Source of the DNA: Halisarca cf. caerulea
Taxonomy: Eukaryota; Porifera; Demospongiae; Chondrillida; Halisarcidae
Direction: 5' to 3'
Assembly (NCBI GenBank): GCA_963170055.1
Contig: CAUJGJ010000397.1
Span: forward strand, 8,749,301 to 8,799,300
DNA length: 50,000 bases
Both the position numbers and the translations under genes were made by a program. The notes under the pieces are model-generated. The model made no database searches. It was not told the DNA's origin and was given only the letters and a program-made list of their open reading frames with translations. Within the stretch, counting starts at the first letter, position 1. Each line of letters opens with the position of its first letter. Shown here in pieces: positions 42,330-50,000 of the stretch.

Positions 42330-44529
42330 GATGGCCGACAAGTGATCATCGTGGCGAAGTGTAATCTCTTCGAGAAATGTTGCTGCTTGAATTTATTTTG
42401 TGTTTTATTCTTCAATTTCGGCCTGTGTATCCATCATTCTGAAGGTCTGTCAAAGTCCCGTTCAGCATTTGTCCCTGATTCCAGTGACTGTACAAGTTTC
42501 GCGATCACTGATCGTGGCCTCAGGATGTCATCAACTCATGTCCGAAGTTCAGCGGCTTGTTCGGTATGTAAATGGGTGATGCCAGTTCGCAATGATGGTA
42601 AGATAAAGATTCATGGACCTATACCGTCTCAGTGCCTCGTATCAAGCATCGCCCCTCGTGATCCTGCTGCGGTCGCTCCATCCCCTCACCCCACTTCCTC
42701 GATCGTCAATCCCGTAGGCGTAGGCCCATCCACCGTAGGCCCTTCGCCTCCTGCCACAGCTACATCGGCTATCAATCCTGGACAAGTCATTGGGAGAATC
42801 ATTAAAAGAATTCTAAATGGCTCAAGAGCTGTAGCTGCCACAAAGTTCGCTTCTATTCTCGATGGGGTGGTCAGAGACAACTCTAGAGAGGCCTGGGAAT
42901 GACTCTTCCTCTTCTGTAGACATTGCTTTCTGTCTCCTAAAATAGGAGGGCACAGGAGAAGTTTGGCCGCACAGGTGAACCTCTCAATCCAGAAAGAAGT
43001 TGACAGCTCTTCACAAGGTAATGCATTCAGGCAAAGTAGGATTGGGGCTAAACCCCGTAGCTCTCTTGCTACCAAAGTATCAGAAAAGTTGGAAGAAGGG
43101 GATTTCAGAGGAGCAGTGCAGATTGCCTCCTCCTCTGAACCCTTTTGTGATGTCAGTGAGAGGTCCCTTGGTCTGCTTCAGGAGAAGCATCCACCTTCCC
43201 ATCCTGAGTCTGCTTTTTCCCCTCTTTAAGCTCCGGATGCTCCCTTTGTCTTGGGTCTGCAGGTGGTCTCGATGGTGTTCGACCTCAACACCTGAAGGAT
43301 TTGTGCACCTACTCTCTCAGAGAAGGTTCCAATCATTTCATTGATTCTCTGACCTCTTTTGTAAACCTGGTTCTATCGGGGGATGTTCCAACCTGTGCTC
43401 GTCCGTATTTCTTTGGAGCCAATTTAATTGGATTAAACAAGAAGGATGGTAGCATCAGGCCCATTGCCATTGGTTGTACTCTCTGTCGCCTTGTTGGGAA
43501 ATGTGCCTGTGCATTCCTTTCCGAAGACATGACCTCCTTTCTCTCCCCTTTGCAAGTAGGCTTTGGTACCTGTATGGGAGCTGAGGCATCTGTTCATGCT
43601 GGACAAGCTTATTTATCCAAGTTGGAGGAAGATCAACTGCTGTTAAAGTTGGATTTTTGCAACACTTTCAACTGCATTTGCCGCAACAAAATGCTCCTTA
43701 CCACCTTGGATAAGGCACCTCGGCTCTTTCCCCTGGCATTTTCTGCTTACCAGGATCCCTCTCTTTTGTTCTTTGGAAGCCACACCATTAACTCATCAGA
43801 AGGAGTACAGCAGGGCGACCCTCTCAGCCCTTTACTTTTCTGCTTGACAATCCATGATCTAATTGTCAACCTTAAGTCAGAGTTCAAGGTATTTTACCTT
43901 GATGATGGCACTTTAGGTGGCTCAGTGGAGGAAGTAAAATCCGACTTCCTTTATTTGGAAAGAACAGCCAGGGAGTTGAAACTCTTCCTCACCCACAGCA
44001 AAAGTGAAATCATTTGTGTGGATGAGACTACAAAGCAGGAGATGCTGTCAATGTCACCTAATCTCCATCCAACAGATCCCTGCCTTGCCACCCTTCTCGG
44101 ATCTCCTTAGGGGGACTAGAGGCATTGAATGAGGCCTGGGAGTCAAAGATCAGTCACCTTAGAAACCTGGGGGATATGTTGAAGCTTTTGCAGGCACATG
44201 ATGCCATCAGATTCTGCCTTTTGTGCAAAGCTCTATCAATGCCAAGAGTGCTCTATGTTCTTCGTACAGCCCCCAGTTTTCTCTCTCCGTTACTCTCATC
44301 TTTCAACTCTGTCCAGAAGTCTCTACTGGAATCTATTTGTAATATTCAGCTATCCGAGCATGGGTGGCTTCAATCCTCCCTCCCCATCAACCCAATTAAA
44401 AATATTGCTCACCGTTCCAAATTGATTACTCATGGCCAATTGTCTTACCTGAAACTTTGTCAACAATTAGGTATCTGTATCCAAAACCTTAATTGTGCTT
44501 CAATTCTTGGTTGCTCACATGTACAATGA
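42330..44529 (+). pseudogene. Non-LTR-type reverse transcriptase pseudogene
   Basis: Frames in order are 42342-42902, 42963-43229, 43301-44110 and 44125-44529, separated by stops and frame changes. The N-terminal part has a finger-like C-x2-C (CSVCKW) plus H-G-P and a later Cys. The conserved SLAAQVN and LEEGDFRGAVQIASS region links it to fragments at 11040-11210 and 25750-25920. The reverse-transcriptase core shows IRPIAIGCTLCRLVGK, LLLKLDFCNTFN, GVQQGDPLSPLLF (near 43806) and FYLDDGTLGG (near 43890, catalytic aspartates). Two stops (TAG at 44108 and 44119) follow the LLGSP motif. No endonuclease was seen. Related proteins are common in cnidarian and other invertebrate genomes as I recall. 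Confidence 0.8.
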
Positions 44530-44619
44530 TCTTTCTTTTAGTTTTTTTTGTCTGGTTGCCTGTTCTTTTGTTCCTTGTTTTCCTTTGCTTTTACCATGTG
44601 TATCTAATCATTGGAAGGA

Positions 44620-44653
<34 letters not shown>

Positions 44654-44680
44654 TACATACATATAATATATGCATATATA
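44620..44680. repeat. TA-rich tract
   Basis: TA repeat and ATATAC/ATACAT variants abutting the foldback element. Confidence 0.85.
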
Positions 44681-44690
44681 TACATAAAGG

Positions 44691-45102
44691 GTGTATAAAA
44701 ACTATTTAAAAATGGTAAAAGGATGTAGGATTGACACAGGACTGCACAAAGAGGATCCTTCAAAAACCCATGGAACAAGGGTAGATTGCGAAACCAGTGC
44801 AGGGCTAGGTGGGCAAAGGGCAATGCAAGATGGGCATAGGGCTAGACGAGCACTGCGCAAATTCCAACATCCTGCAGCACATATATAACATTATTATGAT
44901 ATATATGTGCTGCACATGCGGGATGTAGGAATTTGCACAGTGCTCGTCTAGCCCTATGCCCTTCTTGCATTACCCTTTGCCCACCTAGCCCTGCACCGGT
45001 TTCGCAATCTACCCTTGTTCCATGGGTTTTTGGAGGATCCTTTTTGCGCAGTCCTGCGTCAATCCTACATTCTTTTACCATTTTTAAATGATTTTTATAC
45101 AC
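44691..45102. mobile_element. Foldback element with arms of about 200 bases
   Basis: The left arm starts GTGTATAAAAAC.ATTTAAAA and the right arm is its near-perfect inverse (arms 44691-44887 and about 44900-45102, AT-rich loop). Arms share phrases such as GGATCCTT, CCCATGGAACAAGGGTAGAT and GGGCTAGACGAGCACTG. A related terminus (GAGTGTATAAAAACCATTTAA) is at 48071-48092. No coding frame. Confidence 0.85.
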
Positions 45103-48070
45103 TCTTGTTCGTGCAGTTTTTCCTTTGAATATAATTTGTTAAGTGTACTAATATTTTATTCCATATTAATGTGGATGATGAAAGCATGGCATCCCTCTCA
45201 GTACCAGACAGGACTGGTTCCAGGGCACAGGACGAGGACCTGGGGATGCAATCGTGCCCCAAAAATTTTGGGCCCCAAGCAGGGCTTTTTGCTAGCTTTC
45301 AGGTCAGCTGAGTAACAAATGTTGTAGCTAGTTAACAATAATCAATTGCCAATTGGATCAAAGCACTATTGAAGCAAAGCCTCTAGTGGACAATCATGCT
45401 GCTTATTATAATGTACTGTTGTGTCTTTCTGCTTTCAACTTTAATAGAACCGCAATTCTAGTTGAGTGCAAGCACTCCACTACTGCTACACTTACATGTG
45501 TTGGAAGCTCATATGTTTTGTGCTGTAGCCTTTAACAAAAGTGCCATGCTGCTAAATGTAATGTTGCGTCTTTTTGCTTCCAGTTTCAATATCAATCACC
45601 ATTTTAGTTGAGCACAAACACTCAACTGCTGCAGCCCGATTACATTAATTGGAAGCACAATTGACATGATTGTTTGGTGCTGCAGTGTGTACACCCAAAA
45701 CTGTTTCAAAACAGTTCACAGGTGAGTTATGTGCACATAGAAGAAATTTCAAACTGGCCGCTGCAAAAGTTGGTCACAAATAGACCCCCTTTTTCTTCCT
45801 TCAGGGTGCATGATAAGAAAAAATGAAGGCGAAGGAATGTATTTGAACGCTTTGACTCTCTATTTCTCCACTTTGTTAACTTTTAATTAATGTATTGAAG
45901 GGAAAATTCGGAACTGATTTGATGTATACGATTTTAACTTCATCCCAAAACACGCCATACTTAATGATCCTGTGGAGACAAGCTATCTATGGCGAAGAGT
46001 TATTTGGAACGGTAGCTAACTTTTCACCGTGCGCCTTAAGAAATTCCACTTTGTTCCGAAGATGTGCAAGTTTTTCTGGTATTTTTGGAAAAACATTTTA
46101 CAAACACGTGCACATAAAATGAAATGAACAAGCTTTTAAGAGGTGCTACGGGGAAAAGTTAGTCTTACCATTTGTGAACAAGCTTGCAATTCTCGAAGCT
46201 CCAGCGGGTCATCTTCATCAGTGCGTTTTGAGAAGAAATTTAGCTCTTGCAAATATTCTTCTTCTTCTCTTAGTCACACCAATGTCAGGTGACTTTGGTG
46301 AATACGTTACATTACGTCACGAATAGGTAACGTTCAAGTTGACTTAGATTACACGTGTGTATTCATCTCTCAATTTGTTTAACAGCTATATCTTATTCCT
46401 GACTCCATCGATTCAACAGGCAACTGCCGTTCAAAGCATGAGGATAGTGCTGAACGAAGGTCAGGATAAGAAATGTCGGTTAGGTACTCCCTGCGTCGTT
46501 TTGTAAGCAGATGCCCAAGAATGCCCTTGAGATCACTTGTTGCAAGGTACGGATAATGATAAGCTTAGCGAACAGTCCATTTGCAAACATTTGAGCTATT
46601 AATACGCGCAACATCACTGTACTGTTCACTAAGTTCATCAGTAATCCGTACGGTGCAACAAGCGATTTTAAGGGCATTTGCTTCTACAAAAGCACGCAGA
46701 GGATACTTAACCCGACAATTCACAATAAATACACAAAACCTAACCGTCGTTCAGCTCTACAGCACTAGTTCGGATCCATTTTTAGATGAGCAATCACAAA
46801 CGTGTCACAACTAGTCATCCTTTGGTCACGCAAATTGTGCATGATCTGGCTCGCAAAGGCGTTACAATGTAATCACATTCCTTATTACCACAGAAACGCC
46901 CCTTTAAAGTTCAATGTGCACATAACCTACCTGCATTCTTATTATTATCTGTACCATTCTGCTACTGTGGCAGTTGCGCAACGTTACTTCTTTCCGGGTA
47001 CTGTTTCTATAACAGGATGTAATAATGGTCAACCTCTCAGATGGTGTATGAAGATATAGTGTAGCATTGATGGAATATTGACCACTTTCATGGGTCTGGG
47101 AAATTTCCTAGTTATGGGGGGGGGAGACAGACAGACGATTCATACTTCAAAGCTGCCCACAGATATGATGGGTTCTACTGTAATCTAGATTGATGTGACC
47201 ACTTCAAAGTGTCCAGGAGGGTGGTTAAGATAAAGTGCCTTTTCAACTGAATCAACATCGTAGACCCTTACATCCAGTTGAGGACCATAATATGGAGTAC
47301 GGTAGTACTCCATATGTACGATTGACACGGAAAAACATGGCCCCCATACATTAGCGAAAATTTGTTTTTGTCAAACAACTAACAGTATAGTGACTCCATA
47401 GTTTTCAAAAGTAGATTTTGGTACATTTTGACACACCAGCTACAAGGAAAAGTAGTTTAAAAGCTTCGTAAAGCTATCTCTTTAAAGAAATGCCAAGGAC
47501 ACTCACCGAGGTATGGGTCCACAACACCATAGCATATTAAGATTATTCTTCTTCTTGTCATTTTTTTGAACTGAATTACAGGTCGCCACGAAGGGTCCAG
47601 AGGTCTCATCTTTCGCCAGTGAGCTCCAATTGTTAGCGCAAAGTGCCTTTTGTAGGTTTTAAAGCCACACCTACACTTCTAAAGCGAGAAAAAATTTAAT
47701 GGGCAAATCTCATACATTCGCCGGATCAGCCATTTTTGGATTACCAGAATGGCTACGTGAGACTAGGCGTACATGTACGTACACAAGGCAAAGCCTTCTC
47801 TGGTTCGACGATTGTCACGATCGACTTCAGCACTCTTTTGTTTGAGCCTTTGTTTCTACATAGGTACATTGATTTTAGTCAGGTAGCTGCATAATTTTAG
47901 CTTCTTATCTTACTTGATTATGTTCCTTCTCAACTCAACTGCAGTGGAAACCTTTAACCACAGGGGTTTGAATATCTATGCTTTAACCATAGATACTAGA
48001 AGGCATCTATGCTTTAATAGACTCTATTCGAACAACTATTTTTTTAAAAAAAGGAAAAATCGTACAAACA
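45103..48070. other. Largely unassigned stretch
   Basis: No long open frame or family motif was recognised. A diverged tandem duplication lies at 45398-45690. The sequence near 47600-47800 has higher GC and could be host flanking sequence, but nothing supports a gene. Confidence 0.35.
45398..45690. repeat. Diverged two-copy tandem duplication
   Basis: Two copies of about 145 bases share CATGCTGCT..AATGTA, GTCTTT.TGCTT, TTTAGTTGAG / CTAGTTGAG, ACTACTGC and GGAAGC. They are diverged by many substitutions. Confidence 0.7.
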
Positions 48071-48093
48071 AGAGTGTATAAAAACCATTTAAC

Positions 48094-48155
48094 TAGTGAT
48101 TCAAGTATAAAACCTCGTGGGCCGCCTATGGCCCTGGAAACTCGAATCACTTGGA
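48094..48155 (-). repeat. Solo terminal hairpin of the Z family
   Basis: AGTGATTCAAGT ... CCTCGTGGGCCGCCTATGGCC ... ACTCGAATCACTT matches only the terminal hairpin of element Z. The rest of the element is absent. It adjoins a foldback-like terminus at 48071. Confidence 0.65.
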
Positions 48156-48224
48156 GATTATTCTCACAGAATTGAAAGATCCCTGAGTAACACGTGGCTT
48201 TGTGTAGTGGTGTATAATTATAAA

Positions 48225-48225
<1 letters not shown>

Positions 48226-48284
<59 letters not shown>

Positions 48285-48312
48285 CTGTGTGTGTGTGTGT
48301 GACTGTGTGTGT

Positions 48313-48351
<39 letters not shown>

Positions 48352-48408
48352 TGTGTGTGTATGTCTGTGTGTGTGTGTGTGTGTGTGTGCACGCGTGAGT
48401 GTGTGCAT
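48226..48408. repeat. GT microsatellite
   Basis: Long GT tract with a few GACTGT and CTGT interruptions. Confidence 0.95.
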
Positions 48409-48961
48409 GTGTACTACGTATTCTTTCAACATGTCTATTTAATATATTTTATGTTCCTTTCCTAACCATGTAGGCAACCAACAACCAGCCCACATGGCAG
48501 CAATAACATTTTCCAACTAAAACTTCATCATTTATTCCTTTTATTAGTAATATTATTATTATTATTAACTCTCTTATTTATTTCTATTATATATTAATTT
48601 ATATGCATTATAATTCTACAGTACAATTGTCTATATTATATTCATGACATTATTTACGTACTAATTACTAATAAACCATTACAATAAAAATAAAAATTTC
48701 AATGATATAAAATAGTATTTCAACAAATTATAAATCCACGCATAATATGGTCAATTATAGAAAACATGTACACAGTATTTTTTCAGAATCAAGTTAAATT
48801 CTTCGCATGAGCATACAATACACTGTACTTTCTGTGTATCAAATTCCTGCAAAGGACAATATATAAATTAGTATAGTAAGTTATAAACACACATAAAGTA
48901 CATACAAACATTAAAATTCACTATACGTGGACATCCTCACACATGCTAAATGTGCATAATC
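48409..48961. other. Unassigned AT-rich stretch
   Basis: Contains a short ATT repeat near 48545. No gene recognised. Confidence 0.35.
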
Positions 48962-49612
48962 AAACACAAACACACACACACACCATGCACCCCCCCAACA
49001 ACCACTGAAGACACACATACATTTATAGAGGTACACATCAGGGCTGCATACACAATTAGGGGATAGGGGGCAAATTGAGATTTCTAAATTTTTAGGGGCT
49101 GCCACAGGCAGCCCCTATATTGTTTTCATTTGGACTTCCGGTGTGTAACGCTCGTCCGATATATATATATATATATATATATGAAGAAAAGTCTTATAAT
49201 AGAGAATTTATATAATAGTAATAGAGAAGTATGAATTTATACAGAAATGAGTTATAGGAATTGTTTTGAAAACAATTGCCAAACATGGCAATTGTTTTCA
49301 AAACAATCGTCCAGTTACAATAAACAGTATGTTCAATGAATGTTCAGCTGTGCACTAACCCTTCAATGTTTTGCAAGTAATTTGAGCGTGTGGGGCAGCA
49401 GCCCCCACGAGTTTTTAACTCGAATTACTTGTTTTGCAATATGGAAGACATTATGGGATAGCTATTTTTTACACACACACACAAACACACATCATGCACC
49501 CCCCCCCCTACAACCACTGAAGACACATACATTAATAGAGGTGATAGGGGGCAAATTGAGATTTCTAAAATTTTTTGCAATATGGAAGACATTATGGGAT
49601 AGCTATTTTTTA
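48962..49612. repeat. Tandem duplication, one copy holding element Y
   Basis: The phrase ACCACTGAAGACACA, GGGGGCAAATTGAGATTTCT and TTTTGCAATATGGAAGACAT occur in order twice. In the first copy element Y separates the last two; in the second copy they are contiguous. Confidence 0.9.
49094..49431 (+). mobile_element. Hairpin-ended element Y, copy 3
   Basis: 338 bases, AGGGGCTGCC to ATTACTTG, flanked by TTT at 49091-49093 and 49432-49434. The empty site is 40 to 50 bases past the next duplicate, at about 49570. Confidence 0.92.
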
Positions 49613-49683
49613 CACACACACCACACACAGACACACACACATACACACGCACATACACATGCACACACACACGCACACACACG

Positions 49684-49717
<34 letters not shown>
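49612..49717. repeat. CA microsatellite
   Basis: CA tract with ACGC, ATAC and ATGC interruptions. Confidence 0.95.
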
Positions 49718-49718
<1 letters not shown>

Positions 49719-49839
49719 CCAAATATACACTTACAATTTCACCAGGCCTTTAGAATCAGTACTTCAGTCTATATTCTGAACATGAAAAGAAAGAACAATA
49801 AACAATGAAACCACAAAAGGACACATACATACACACACA

Positions 49840-49905
49840 GTCAAACCTCCACTACACCACTGGTTCTACCACACCATGCTGCTATAACCAATATGGTGTA
49901 TCAAG
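49840..49905. mobile_element. Partial pogo-like end
   Basis: CAGTCAAACCTCCACTACACC resembles the terminus of the MITE at 40281-40457. The other end is not seen before the CA tract at 49921. Confidence 0.4.
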
Positions 49906-49919
49906 TGATTGTAAACAGG

Positions 49920-49920
<1 letters not shown>

Positions 49921-49961
<41 letters not shown>
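49921..49961. repeat. CA microsatellite
   Basis: Near-pure CA tract at the window end. Confidence 0.95.
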
Positions 49962-49963
<2 letters not shown>

Positions 49964-50000
49964 CCATGCAATATATACACGCACACACAATTTACATAAA

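Noticed and set aside
45103..48070. Several 60-85-residue frames as possible host exons
   Set aside because: None has a motif, coherent splice partners or a repeat-independent signal.

Overview
This window is AT-rich animal DNA made almost entirely of transposable elements and microsatellites. The spliced genes with short GT-AG introns (roughly 60-120 bases), the CA/GT and TA microsatellites, and the mix of element families (piggyBac, CACTA, gypsy, a non-LTR-type reverse transcriptase, DUF7869 proteins, and integrase plus HECT elements) fit a marine invertebrate. A sponge or cnidarian is my guess, held weakly. No rRNA, tRNA, CRISPR array or clear housekeeping gene was seen.

Layout. 1-1150: decayed minus-strand Mutator-like pseudogene. 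1974-3112 and 6340-9917: two inverted copies of a 1.1-kb TIR element (family W); the second is split by a piggyBac element (7187-9602). Long CA and polypyrimidine satellites fill 3440-6340 and 9920-10215. 10948-30760: a directly repeated unit of about 1.28 kb (reverse-transcriptase fragment plus the left end of a CACTA transposon). The first copy is split by a 13.4-kb composite (11808-25232); the second by a piggyBac (26375-29310) and a TA-inserted MITE (29347-30202). 26221-42042: a CACTA-like transposon with matching ends and an ATG target duplication, with divergent genes. Inside it lie a gypsy remnant, hairpin-ended short elements, a small CCCH zinc-finger gene and a pogo-like MITE. 42330-44530: reverse-transcriptase pseudogene. 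44691-45102: large foldback palindrome. 45.1-50 kb: mostly unassigned sequence, GT/CA tracts, another hairpin-ended element and local tandem duplications.

The most notable system is the composite at 11808-25232. The outer layer is a DUF7869 gene in its own TIR transposon. Inserted in it are two related elements (12494-18074 and 19206-24501). Each has ends starting TATGGGGTGCCGTTTGT, subterminal arrays of near-palindromes, and two convergent genes: a DDE integrase with an N-terminal HTH and a C-terminal Cys cluster, and a multi-exon HECT-type E3 ubiquitin ligase. All four genes look intact: the integrases are 397 and 404 residues, and my splice models of the ligases give uninterrupted 672- and 659-residue proteins with the catalytic Cys context kept. 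I infer that the ligase is a conserved accessory of these transposons.

Because many insertions sit in duplicated sequence, the window carries its own empty sites. They let insertion points, target duplications and relative order be read directly.
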